From: 2-01-FULL-41-14 sp046317875
Lineage (GTDB): Bacteria; Pseudomonadota; Alphaproteobacteria; UBA7879; UBA5542
Assembly: GCA_046317875.1 (NCBI GenBank)
Contig: JBKCVN010000035.1
Location: 1-35,934 of the forward strand
Direction of reading: 5' to 3'
Length of the DNA stretch: 35,934 nt
Position numbers and translations under genes: made by a program. This document shows, piece by piece, positions 10,064-17,814 of this stretch. A model generated the notes under the pieces. That model worked only from the letters and a program-made list of their open reading frames with translations, was not told where the DNA came from and ran no database searches. Numbering within the stretch: position 1 is the first letter of the stretch; every line of letters starts with the position of its first letter.

Positions 10064-11236
10064 TTACCGTGAGACCTTACCCTGATGAACATACAAATAC
10101 TGTGCCGCATGGCCAAAAGGAGCAAAAACTTTCTCCTCAGTACCCGTCATCCAGCATTGAAGGCCCAACCCTAGAATTTCTTTATATAAATTCCCTCGAC
10201 GTTCTTCATCCAAATGGGCAACAACTTCGTCTAAAAGGACTATGGGCGTTTTGCCCTTATGAAGTCGATGAAGACGACAGTTTGCCAAAATAAGACTTAA
10301 TAATAGTGCTTTTTGCTCTCCAGTTGAACAAAATTCCGCATTTTTTTTCCCATCTATATGAAAAAATTGAACTTGAGTCTGATGAGGGCCCAAAGGCGTG
10401 CTACCCAAACGGCCATCTTCTGCCCGCGAACGCTTTAAAAAATGCTGAATCTCATCCTCGGCTTCAAGGGCCGATTTTTGGCCGCTCAGCGATTCCAAAG
10501 CCCCCTCTAAATAAATTTTTACCTTGGGAAACCCCGAAGATGACAACTGAACCAAGGGAGAGATGGCGTCCAAAAACAATTGGCGCAAGGAAAAAATGGC
10601 CATCCCTTCCTGGGCCATTTTCTGTTCCAGAATGGAAAGCCATTGGTCATCCCCTCGATTTTCTTTTAAAAGCCGGGCCCGTTCGCGAATTGCATACTCG
10701 TACCGGCTCAGGTGTTGGGTGTGCTCGGGCAAGAAGGACGCCACCAGCTTATCAAAAAAACGACGACGGGTGCCCATGCTCTCGTTCAACAATTGGTCAA
10801 TCTGAGGTGTCATCCAAAAGACAGTCACCAATTTCATTAAATCGCTTTGTGAAATAGCGGTTTGATTTAACTTAATAACACGCCGATCTTCCGACCCCCC
10901 GCCTGCGATGATGCCGGTACCAATATCCTCTAACAGACCATCCACCGAAACTTTGGCAAATACCGACCAACCCTTATCCATATGATGAAAATGGGTGGGT
11001 TGGGAAAGTTTAGATCGTCGCAATCCCCGGCCTGGCGACAAAAAAGACAGGGCTTCCAAGATATTGGTTTTACCGGCACCATTATCCCCAGTTAACACAA
11101 CTGGACGCCGATCCACCTGCAACGACAAGGACTCATAACACCGAAAATGTGAAAGAGATAAAAATTCGACCCAGGGACAAGAATACTCAGTCCCCAAGCT
11201 TACATCAGAAACAAAGGCTGTATCAGATTGAATCAC
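10064..11236 (-). CDS. recF: DNA replication and repair protein RecF
   Basis: A 390-residue SMC-like ATPase that acts with RecO and RecR to load RecA at single-strand gaps. Walker A is GDNGAGKTN (residues 50-58), the signature region is CSTGEQKALLLSLILANC, and Walker B is PIVLLDEVVAHLDEERR. The gene begins with GTG overlapping the TGA of dnaN (GTGA), a classic coupled junction. That start gives about 22 residues before WVEFLSLSHFRCY, where most RecF proteins begin, so either this protein has an unusual N-terminal extension or a later start such as the TTG at residue 14 is used. No ATG exists in that interval. Confidence 0.95.
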   Translation of the reverse strand: MIQSDTAFVSDVSLGTEYSCPWVEFLSLSHFRCYESLSLQVDRRPVVLTGDNGAGKTNILEALSFLSPGRGLRRSKLSQPTHFHHMDKGWSVFAKVSVDGLLEDIGTGIIAGGGSEDRRVIKLNQTAISQSDLMKLVTVFWMTPQIDQLLNESMGTRRRFFDKLVASFLPEHTQHLSRYEYAIRERARLLKENRGDDQWLSILEQKMAQEGMAIFSLRQLFLDAISPLVQLSSSGFPKVKIYLEGALESLSGQKSALEAEDEIQHFLKRSRAEDGRLGSTPLGPHQTQVQFFHIDGKKNAEFCSTGEQKALLLSLILANCRLHRLHKGKTPIVLLDEVVAHLDEERRGNLYKEILGLGLQCWMTGTEEKVFAPFGHAAQYLYVHQGKVSR

Positions 11237-12351
11237 AGTCTCATGGGCATTAATACGTACAGAATACGCTCTGCACTGCCCCCCCTAATAATGGCGGGAG
11301 AATTTTCATCAGAAAGATAGAACGATATGGTGTCACCTGAAATTTGCTGGGCAATATCCAACAGATACCGGGCATTGAATCCCATCACCAAACGCTTTCC
11401 ATTATAGGAAGCTTCAATTTCTTCTACGCCCATGCCCTGTTCCACACTGCTGACCGACACAATAATTTTTTGGGGCTCAATGGTTAGTTTTACGCCACGG
11501 GCCTTTTCATTAGAAACGGTGGCCACACGGTCCACAGCCTCGGCAAATTTTTTACAATCCACTGTTAATAGGTGTTGATTCTCGGCTGGGATTACTTTTT
11601 CATAATCGGGAAAGGTACCATCGATCAACCGGGATACCAACAGAGTCCGTCCCACCGTGAACATGATTTGCGTCAAGGATAAGGAAACGGTCACACTGGC
11701 TTCCACCCCTTCCACCAGTTTCCCCAATTCCAGAACTGTTTTACGCGGAATAATCACATCGGGAATACCCCCGGCCCCGGCAGGTTCAGGAATATCAGCC
11801 ATGGCCAATCGGTGGCCATCGGTGGATACGGCCCGCAGAACTAAATCGTTGTTTTGGGTGCGGGAATGGAAATAAATACCATTCAAGTAATACCGGGTTT
11901 CTTCCGTGGAAATGGCAAAGCGCGTATTATCAATCAGATACTTCAGGTCGGCCGCTGGCAGCACAAACTGGTGGGGCAAATCGGTGGTTTTTAGGGTTGA
12001 AAAATCTTTAGCCGGCAAGGTGGGCAAATTAAAGCGCGACCGGCCTGCTCGAATCACCAACTGATTGTTTTCGGGCTTCTCCATCAGCTCGACCTCGGTC
12101 CCATCGGGCAGTTTTCGTACAATGTCATAAAAAGTTGAGGCCGCCACAGTAGTAGCCCCTGTGGTTTCCACCTGGGCAGGCATGGTTTCCACAATGGATA
12201 CATCCAAGTCAGTGGCCGTAATAATTAAATGACCATCTTCAACTGTTAACAAAACATTCGACAAAATGGGCGATGTGGTGCGTCGCTCTACGATGCCCTG
12301 TGCATGGCCTAAGGCCTTTAATAGAAAGGATCGATCAACTAAAAGTTTCAT
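11233..12351 (-). CDS. dnaN: DNA polymerase III beta subunit (sliding clamp)
   Basis: A 372-residue clamp subunit that dimerises around DNA and tethers the replicative polymerase and other clamp-binding proteins. The N-terminus MKLLVDRSFLLKALGHAQGIVERR, followed by PILSNVLL, is typical of alphaproteobacterial DnaN, and three similar domains follow, ending in VLMPMRL, which closes the third domain. The frame opens at a TTG at 12363, but ATG at 12351 fits the family start exactly and is preferred. It heads the seven-gene array that continues to the glycosyltransferase. dnaA, its partner in many bacteria, is not next to it; the gene upstream is a symporter in the same orientation 275 bases away. 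Confidence 0.97.
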   Translation of the reverse strand: MKLLVDRSFLLKALGHAQGIVERRTTSPILSNVLLTVEDGHLIITATDLDVSIVETMPAQVETTGATTVAASTFYDIVRKLPDGTEVELMEKPENNQLVIRAGRSRFNLPTLPAKDFSTLKTTDLPHQFVLPAADLKYLIDNTRFAISTEETRYYLNGIYFHSRTQNNDLVLRAVSTDGHRLAMADIPEPAGAGGIPDVIIPRKTVLELGKLVEGVEASVTVSLSLTQIMFTVGRTLLVSRLIDGTFPDYEKVIPAENQHLLTVDCKKFAEAVDRVATVSNEKARGVKLTIEPQKIIVSVSSVEQGMGVEEIEASYNGKRLVMGFNARYLLDIAQQISGDTISFYLSDENSPAIIRGGSAERILYVLMPMRL

Positions 12352-12386
12352 GTTTTTGCCCAATATTAAATGGTTGAGATCATGTA

Positions 12387-12414
12387 ATTATATCGCGATT
12401 TATGTCTATCACAA
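12387..12414 (-). promoter_or_regulatory. Candidate sigma-70 promoter for dnaN
   Basis: On the minus strand TTGTGA (12414-12409) is followed after 16 bases by a perfect TATAAT (12392-12387). Transcription would begin near 12380, leaving a leader of about 30 bases before the dnaN ATG. This is the only clear promoter-like sequence in the gap upstream of dnaN. The minus-10 box is exact while the minus-35 matches four of six positions. Confidence 0.45.
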
Positions 12415-12561
12415 GATCAGAAAAGATTCAATTTATCTAATTAAAATAACCTGCCCGCCCATCAAAGAAAAAATACTGTGTTTTTAAATTAAACGCCACA
12501 CAAGGAATGCCTGCAGTGGGGCAAATTTCTTCATTAAATTACACAAAATATCCATACAGAA

Positions 12562-12570
12562 TTATGCACA
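12562..12570 (+). promoter_or_regulatory. Single DnaA-box-like 9-mer upstream of dnaN
   Basis: The sequence TTATGCACA matches the TTATNCACA consensus for DnaA binding at every position. It lies about 150 bases upstream of the candidate dnaN promoter, in the AT-rich gap between the symporter gene and dnaN. It is alone; no cluster of boxes or AT-rich unwinding repeats accompanies it, so it is not evidence for an origin. Regulation of dnaN by DnaA is possible but a chance match is a serious alternative. Confidence 0.25.
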
Positions 12571-12626
12571 TGGGGGGCGCACCTGCAACTTGCAGATTCT
12601 CACTCAGCCTTCTATTCTCAATTTTT

Positions 12627-13805
12627 CTATGGTTTGTGTTTTTTTCCAAAAACATGGGCAAAGCCAATGGCGGCTGCCCCATTGCACATCACATTTGTCA
12701 CGGTAATGAAGGGATCAAACAACATATACAGCCCCATCACAAACCCTTGCATGGTGGGGTCAAACCCCATCAAGCCTTGCAAAATGGGCATCATCACCAT
12801 CACGCCCCCACCTGGCACACCGGCAGAGCCAAACTTTAACACCAGGTAATACAGGGAAAACATCAAATACGTAGAAAAGTCAGGCAAGGGCATCCCAAAG
12901 GTTAACAAGGTGGCCATCATCACAATGGGCAGCACAATCCCATCCCCCACGTGGTGCACATTCACGGCAGCCGGAATATAGGCCCTCACAACTGGTGAAT
13001 GGTTTGTGTTTTTCTCGGCACTATCCAGCAACAACGGCATGGTGGCTGCACTGGACATGGTGCTGAACCCCGTCACCGCCATGGGCATCGAGTTTCGAAT
13101 ATAGGCCTTCCATGACGCAATACGGAACCGGGCCACGATTCCAAACATGACACAAATATAAACTACCTGGGCCAAGATCGCCGCAATAAACACAGGGGCA
13201 TAGGCCTGCAGGGTATGGGCCAAAATACCATCGCCCGACATTTTCACCATGAACCCAAAAATAAAAAATGGGACAATCGGAATAAATAGTTTTTTCAAAA
13301 AGAAGTCAGCCCCCTTTTTCAAAAAAACAGAAACCTTCATGGCTGTGTCGTTTTTAAAATAAAAGAAAATGCTACCCACAATGGTGCCACTGATAAGGGC
13401 ATAATCATTGGGAATTTTGGGCAATCGCAAGCATCCCAGGCATTGAAGACCCTTTTCAGGAATTTCGGTGGCGGCAATTTTCATAAAATTAAAGCACCCC
13501 ACCCCCAAACCATAGGCATACATCAGGCTTAAGAAATTGGAAATCAGCACAAACGCCAACACCGATAGCAAGAAAACAATGATATTATTTTCAAAATTAA
13601 TCAGGCATGAAAAAAGATAACTAAAGATAATAAACGGCAAAAAGAAAATCAGAATCTCTTGCACCTGAACGCTGAACGTATAAAAAATACTGCGATAAAA
13701 CTCGGGGATCATGGGCCCAAAAAACAGGGCCACCAACAGGGCTATCCCCAACTGGGTGATTAAATTAGGTCGAAACCGTAAAATAGAAGAAAATAGCGAC
13801 ATCAT
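12627..13805 (-). CDS. Dicarboxylate/amino acid:cation symporter family protein, atypical
   Basis: A 392-residue multi-pass inner-membrane protein with the DAACS (GltP/GltPh) fold: hydrophobic segments throughout, a serine-rich first hairpin STMSSAAT (248-255), a second hairpin with GVPGGGVMVMMP (329-340), and a final helix DPFITVTNV (364-372). Compared with glutamate and aspartate carriers, the NMDGT motif is replaced by NVHHVGD (282-288), the substrate-binding Arg position in the last helix reads Ile367, and the sodium-binding Asp after it reads Asn375. The substrate is therefore unlikely to be a plain dicarboxylate and is left open. The start is the first of two consecutive ATG codons. It is transcribed away from gpmI across a hairpin-rich gap. 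Confidence 0.82.
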   Translation of the reverse strand: MMSLFSSILRFRPNLITQLGIALLVALFFGPMIPEFYRSIFYTFSVQVQEILIFFLPFIIFSYLFSCLINFENNIIVFLLSVLAFVLISNFLSLMYAYGLGVGCFNFMKIAATEIPEKGLQCLGCLRLPKIPNDYALISGTIVGSIFFYFKNDTAMKVSVFLKKGADFFLKKLFIPIVPFFIFGFMVKMSGDGILAHTLQAYAPVFIAAILAQVVYICVMFGIVARFRIASWKAYIRNSMPMAVTGFSTMSSAATMPLLLDSAEKNTNHSPVVRAYIPAAVNVHHVGDGIVLPIVMMATLLTFGMPLPDFSTYLMFSLYYLVLKFGSAGVPGGGVMVMMPILQGLMGFDPTMQGFVMGLYMLFDPFITVTNVMCNGAAAIGFAHVFGKKHKP

Positions 13806-13914
13806 GAGCTCTCTATCCTATAAAAAACAAGAACTCGATTTTTCCATAAGCGTCCCCAAGAAGCAAATGGAATTTTTCATTACGGAGTGAATTTATATGG
13901 GGCACAAAAGCAAA

Positions 13915-13947
13915 AAGGGATCTTTTCAGCACCTGAAAAAATCCCTT
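13915..13947. repeat. 15-bp inverted repeat, possible minus-strand terminator
   Basis: AAGGGATCTTTTCAG (13915-13929) and CTGAAAAAATCCCTT (13933-13947) form a stem of 15 positions with one mismatch around a three-base loop. Read on the minus strand the hairpin runs into TTTTGCTTTTG, the shape of an intrinsic terminator; read on the plus strand there is no T-run. No minus-strand gene ends here, so the hairpin could close a short antisense or intergenic RNA, block readthrough, or act as a leader structure for gpmI. Confidence 0.55.
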
Positions 13948-13951
13948 CTCC

Positions 13952-14044
13952 GTTTTCGCGTGGAAAACTAAGCGGGAAAGTTTTTCTATTCTTTACGTAC
14001 GTCTTTCTTTCCAGGCTTTCCTTGAAAGCCCTCCTGAAACCAGG
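13952..14044 (+). promoter_or_regulatory. Hairpin-rich leader of gpmI
   Basis: Three further inverted repeats lie between the 15-bp hairpin and the gpmI start: GTTTTC/GAAAAC (13952-13957 with 13963-13968), GGCTTTC/GAAAGCC (14014-14020 with 14024-14030, three-base loop) and CCTG/CAGG (14033-14036 with 14041-14044). The 8-base palindrome ACGTACGT lies at 13995-14002. The ribosome binding site AAGG follows just after the last stem. I recognise no known riboswitch or RNA thermometer; the structure is described, not assigned. Confidence 0.35.
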
Positions 14045-14058
14045 TAAGGTTCTTGAAC

Positions 14059-15618
14059 ATGGGTTCTCAAAAAATGAAAAATACTTCTGGCTTACCTTTG
14101 GTGTTATGCATACTGGATGGATGGGGGCATGCCCCCGACTCGGCCACCAATGCCATCGGTCTGGCCCACACCCCCACCTGGGATCGGTGGTCCAAAACCT
14201 ATCCCTTTTTATTCCTAGACGCCTCGGGCACGGCAGTGGGGCTGCCCCCAGGGCAAATGGGCAATTCCGAGGTGGGCCACACCACCATCGGTACGGGGCG
14301 GGTTGTTTTACAAGATTTACCACGGCTGCATAAAGCCTTTGAAGAGGGGGAAATTGAGAAACATGCCCACATTCACCATCTGATCACCCTTCTAAAAAAA
14401 TCAGGAAAGGCTTGCCACCTCATGGGGCTTTTTTCCCCAGGTGGGGTACACAGCCATCAAGATCACATCCTGGGCTTTATTGAAATTTTGGGGCGGGCAG
14501 GCATTCCCGTTCACCTACATCTTTTTCTGGATGGTCGTGACACCCCACCTAAAAGCAGTACAGAGTATTTATCCCAGCTGACTGTGTTTCTAAAAAACTA
14601 CCCCACCGTTCGTGTGGCCACCCTTATGGGCCGTTTTTATGCCATGGATCGGGACCATCGATGGGACCGCACCCAAAAAGCGTACCTGGCCATGGTGGGC
14701 GCAGAAGGTCAAAATATAATAGATCTGGAAAAAGCGCTCACGGATTTTTATGCCCAAGGTATCACCGACGAATTTATCCCCCCAGTGATCATGCCGGGCT
14801 ATCGGGGTTTTCAGGAAAATGACGCCCTTATTATGGCCAACTTTCGGGCGGATCGGGTGCGCCAAATTTTGGAAGCTTTGGTGGCCCCCCAATTCCAGGA
14901 CTTTCCTCGGGGAAACCCTCCCCTACTTTCGGTGGCCATGGGCATGAAGGCCTATTCCGAGAAGTTATCCGCCCACTTAAAAATTCTGTTTCCACCAACT
15001 GTATTAAAAAACACACTGGGGGAAGTTTTATCCCACAATCACTTCACCCAATTGCGGATTGCCGAAACAGAAAAATATGCCCACGTCACCTTCTTTTTTA
15101 ATGGGGGTCAGGAACACCCTCTGCCGGGGGAAAATAGGATCCTCATCCCCTCACCCAAAGTCAGCACCTATGATGAAAAACCAGACATGTCCGCAAGGGA
15201 AATAACAGAAACCCTTTTACAGGTTTTAAAAGAACAAAAAACGGATGTGATTATTGTAAATTATGCGAATACCGACATGGTGGGCCATACGGGCAAACTA
15301 ACGCCCACCATAAAAGCGGTGGAGACCGTAGATGCCTGCCTGGCCCAGCTGGAAGAAGCCGTGCTGAAAAACGGGGGGACTCTAATGGTCACGGCGGACC
15401 ATGGTAATGCTGAACAAATGACCGATGGTCACACCCATCAGCCGCACACTGCACACACAACCAACTTGGTCCCTTTTGTATGCATCACCCAGCATACTTA
15501 TTCGGTGAACAAAACCCAAGGCGAACTGAAAGATGTAGCCCCAACAATCTTGACATTCTTAGGCCTCAATCCCCCCTCTGAAATGCAGGGACATTCTTTG
15601 ATGACAAGGAAGACATAA
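14059..15618 (+). CDS. gpmI: 2,3-bisphosphoglycerate-independent phosphoglycerate mutase
   Basis: A 519-residue cytosolic enzyme interconverting 3- and 2-phosphoglycerate in glycolysis and gluconeogenesis, with two manganese ions. The alkaline-phosphatase-like metal site begins in LCILDGWG (Asp20) and the nucleophile is the Ser in GQMGNSEVGHTTIG (Ser70). The phosphotransferase insert includes LFLDGRDTPPKSS, and the C-terminal metal residues appear in NYANTDMVGHTG and VTADHGNAEQM. All catalytic motifs are intact. The frame opens at TTG 14053, but ATG 14059 lies nine bases after AAGG and is preferred. The TAA stop overlaps the ATG of the envC-like gene. The gpmI-envC-ctpA order is a familiar alphaproteobacterial arrangement. 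Confidence 0.96.
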   Translation: MGSQKMKNTSGLPLVLCILDGWGHAPDSATNAIGLAHTPTWDRWSKTYPFLFLDASGTAVGLPPGQMGNSEVGHTTIGTGRVVLQDLPRLHKAFEEGEIEKHAHIHHLITLLKKSGKACHLMGLFSPGGVHSHQDHILGFIEILGRAGIPVHLHLFLDGRDTPPKSSTEYLSQLTVFLKNYPTVRVATLMGRFYAMDRDHRWDRTQKAYLAMVGAEGQNIIDLEKALTDFYAQGITDEFIPPVIMPGYRGFQENDALIMANFRADRVRQILEALVAPQFQDFPRGNPPLLSVAMGMKAYSEKLSAHLKILFPPTVLKNTLGEVLSHNHFTQLRIAETEKYAHVTFFFNGGQEHPLPGENRILIPSPKVSTYDEKPDMSAREITETLLQVLKEQKTDVIIVNYANTDMVGHTGKLTPTIKAVETVDACLAQLEEAVLKNGGTLMVTADHGNAEQMTDGHTHQPHTAHTTNLVPFVCITQHTYSVNKTQGELKDVAPTILTFLGLNPPSEMQGHSLMTRKT

Positions 15619-16604
15619 TGCTCTTTTATGTGATTTGTTTTCTTGTGAGTACGATCAGCTATTCTCAAGGACGCCCCCTAGAAGCCGAACTGAACCACGT
15701 GGCCCGAGAATGCCGTCAGGCCGAAGCAGAAATGAGCCGCGTGGAAGAAGAATTAGGCAGCGTCCATTCCCTGTACCACCAAAAGAACGAACACCTTTAC
15801 CAACAGCAACAAAAAATCGTTCGGCTTTTATTGTTATTAAAAAGACTCAAAACCGAAGCCCCTGCCCGCATTATCCAGTCCCAGCAGAAATCGTCTAACG
15901 TGCTGCATGGCTTCTCGGTTCTGCAGTGCTATATTCGATCGCTTCATACCCAAATGCATAAACTGCAAGAAGATTTAGTTCAGCTTCACACCACGGCCCA
16001 GGCCACTTCTGAAAGAAAACAGGCCCTGGATCAAAAAGTAAAAAATTACCAGGCCAAATATGACCATCTGGAAAAATTGCTTCAACAAAAAAAACAGCAG
16101 ATCCAACGAACCCTCTCCCAACGCCATGAAACGGAACAAAAGGCAAAAAAAATGGCGGCCCAATCTTCAACGCTAAGTGATTTAGTAAAACAATTACAAT
16201 CGGCTGAGAAAAATTCATCTGTTCTGGTGTCTCCCGAAAAAGTGATTGTACTAGCCCCCGTCCAAGGCCCCTTAATTGCTAACTTCAATCAAAAACACCT
16301 GCACAGCCCCGATGGCCTGGGGGTTGTATTCCGAAGTCGGGCTGGTTCCCATGTTCTGGCCCCCATCAGCGGACAAGTTCTGTACGCAGGTCCCTTCCGT
16401 CGATATAACAATATTTTAATTATTGGATTTAAAAAGAATTATTCACTATTATTAACGGGCCTGGATAGGCTGGATGTATCGGTGGGTCAGGAAGTTAAAG
16501 TGGGCGACCCCGTGGCACGCCTGCCCAACAATACAAAAAACTATTTATATTTAGAACTGCGCCACAACGGGCTTCCGTTTAAGCCCAACATAATGAATAT
16601 TTAA
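15618..16604 (+). CDS. EnvC-like murein hydrolase activator with degenerate LytM domain
   Basis: A 328-residue periplasmic protein: a signal peptide (about residues 1-18, ending near SYSQG), a long glutamine- and lysine-rich coiled coil (about 20-195), and a C-terminal LytM/M23-like domain (about 210-328). In the LytM domain the zinc-binding HxH of active endopeptidases is absent (YLYLELRHNG near the end), as in E. coli EnvC, which activates amidases rather than cutting murein itself. The expected role is control of septal peptidoglycan splitting during division, normally under FtsEX, which is not in the window. It overlaps gpmI by one base (TAATG) and precedes the protease gene by one base, so the operon is tight. 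The membership is clear; the amidase partner is unknown. Confidence 0.82.
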   Translation: MLFYVICFLVSTISYSQGRPLEAELNHVARECRQAEAEMSRVEEELGSVHSLYHQKNEHLYQQQQKIVRLLLLLKRLKTEAPARIIQSQQKSSNVLHGFSVLQCYIRSLHTQMHKLQEDLVQLHTTAQATSERKQALDQKVKNYQAKYDHLEKLLQQKKQQIQRTLSQRHETEQKAKKMAAQSSTLSDLVKQLQSAEKNSSVLVSPEKVIVLAPVQGPLIANFNQKHLHSPDGLGVVFRSRAGSHVLAPISGQVLYAGPFRRYNNILIIGFKKNYSLLLTGLDRLDVSVGQEVKVGDPVARLPNNTKNYLYLELRHNGLPFKPNIMNI

Positions 16605-16605
16605 A

Positions 16606-17814
16606 ATGATGCTAAAATTTTTGCTTTTGTTTCTTTGCACGTTCGCACCCCTGGGTCATAGCGAATCAGAAACTTACCGACAACTGCGTCTCTTCAGCGA
16701 AGTCTTTCGGTATGTTCGCAGCCAAAGTGTGAAACCCATATCGGACGAAGCCCTGATTGAATACGCCATCCAAGGCATGTTGAATGGGGTAGATGGGTAT
16801 TCCAGCTATATATCTCCCGACAAATACCAAGAGGTCCTGAATAATTTAAAAGGTGAGTTTGGCGGAATTGGGATCGAATTTGCCTCCGTTGACGGCAAAA
16901 TTGTGATTCTAAGCCCCGTTGATGATTCCCCCGCAGTTCAGGCAGGGCTTGCAGCGGGTGATGAGTTACTAGAAATTGATGGCCAACCCGTAGTGGGCCT
17001 TAGTTTATCTGAGATTCGCGATAAAATAAAAGGGCAATTGAACGAACCATTATCTTTGAAAATACGCAGGAAGGATGTTCTTTTATCTTTTGAGTTGCGC
17101 CGTTCAAAAATTATCTTAAAACCTGTAAAATCGTCTTTTTCTAAGGGCATCCTTTTTCTACGCATTTCCCACTTCAGCAAAAATGTTGGTCAATCTGTGC
17201 GGACTTTATTAAAAAGTCACAGTCAGGGGCTAAAAGGAATCATCCTAGATCTAAGAAATAATCCAGGGGGCATCTTGGAAGAAGCCCTAGATATTACCAA
17301 TATCTTTTTATCAACTGAAAAAATTGTATCCATCAAAACACGTAATCCTAAAAATGATCAAATATACTATGCCCATCCCCAAAAATGCCTTCTCCCCCGC
17401 ATCCCCCTTCTGGTGCTGGTGAATAAAGGCACAGCGTCTTCAGCCGAAATTGTGGCAGCTGCTTTAAAAGATCATAAAAGAGCTATTTTGATTGGGGAAA
17501 CAACCTTTGGTAAAGGCTCAGTCCAAACCATTCTGCCCATTCCCCCTGGCTATTCAGCCATTCAGTTAACCACTGGTTTGTATTATACTCCATCTGGCAC
17601 CTCGTTGGATAAGCGGGGAATCCTTTCCCATGTCCATTGTCAGGATGACGTTTCTTTCAGCCAGAATCGGGATGCCATCAGAGAAAGGGCTGAAAAGTCC
17701 ATGAGCTCAGAATTTTATTTTAAACCCGCCTCGGGTTCATCAAGGAAGGGAACAAAACAACCATCGCGCCCTAAAACTTCCCCCCCAAAAAAACCGGGTC
17801 CTGCTAAGAAATGA
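16606..17814 (+). CDS. ctpA: Carboxy-terminal processing protease (S41, CtpA-like)
   Basis: A 402-residue secreted or periplasmic serine protease. It starts with a signal peptide (residues 1-18), then a helical N-terminal region ending in the GVDGYSSYISP motif, a PDZ domain (about 86-165), and the S41 catalytic core. The Ser-Lys dyad is in KGTASSAEIV (Ser278/279) and FGKGSVQ (Lys303, Gln307). The tail after residue 370 is rich in Ser, Lys and Pro. Family members trim or degrade envelope proteins, including cell-wall hydrolases and their regulators, which suits its place one base after the EnvC-like gene. The stop codon overlaps the start of the regulator gene (ATGA). Confidence 0.92.
   Translation: MMLKFLLLFLCTFAPLGHSESETYRQLRLFSEVFRYVRSQSVKPISDEALIEYAIQGMLNGVDGYSSYISPDKYQEVLNNLKGEFGGIGIEFASVDGKIVILSPVDDSPAVQAGLAAGDELLEIDGQPVVGLSLSEIRDKIKGQLNEPLSLKIRRKDVLLSFELRRSKIILKPVKSSFSKGILFLRISHFSKNVGQSVRTLLKSHSQGLKGIILDLRNNPGGILEEALDITNIFLSTEKIVSIKTRNPKNDQIYYAHPQKCLLPRIPLLVLVNKGTASSAEIVAAALKDHKRAILIGETTFGKGSVQTILPIPPGYSAIQLTTGLYYTPSGTSLDKRGILSHVHCQDDVSFSQNRDAIRERAEKSMSSEFYFKPASGSSRKGTKQPSRPKTSPPKKPGPAKK

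Noticed and set aside
12364..12626. Possible replication origin upstream of dnaN
   Set aside because: Only one DnaA-box match, no repeats of an unwinding element, and no dnaA next door. A skew plot would be needed.
13880..14333. Long open frames of about 148 codons on both strands over the gpmI leader
   Set aside because: They overlap the gpmI start out of frame, have low-complexity Pro/Gly/Arg composition and no ribosome site; treated as shadows.
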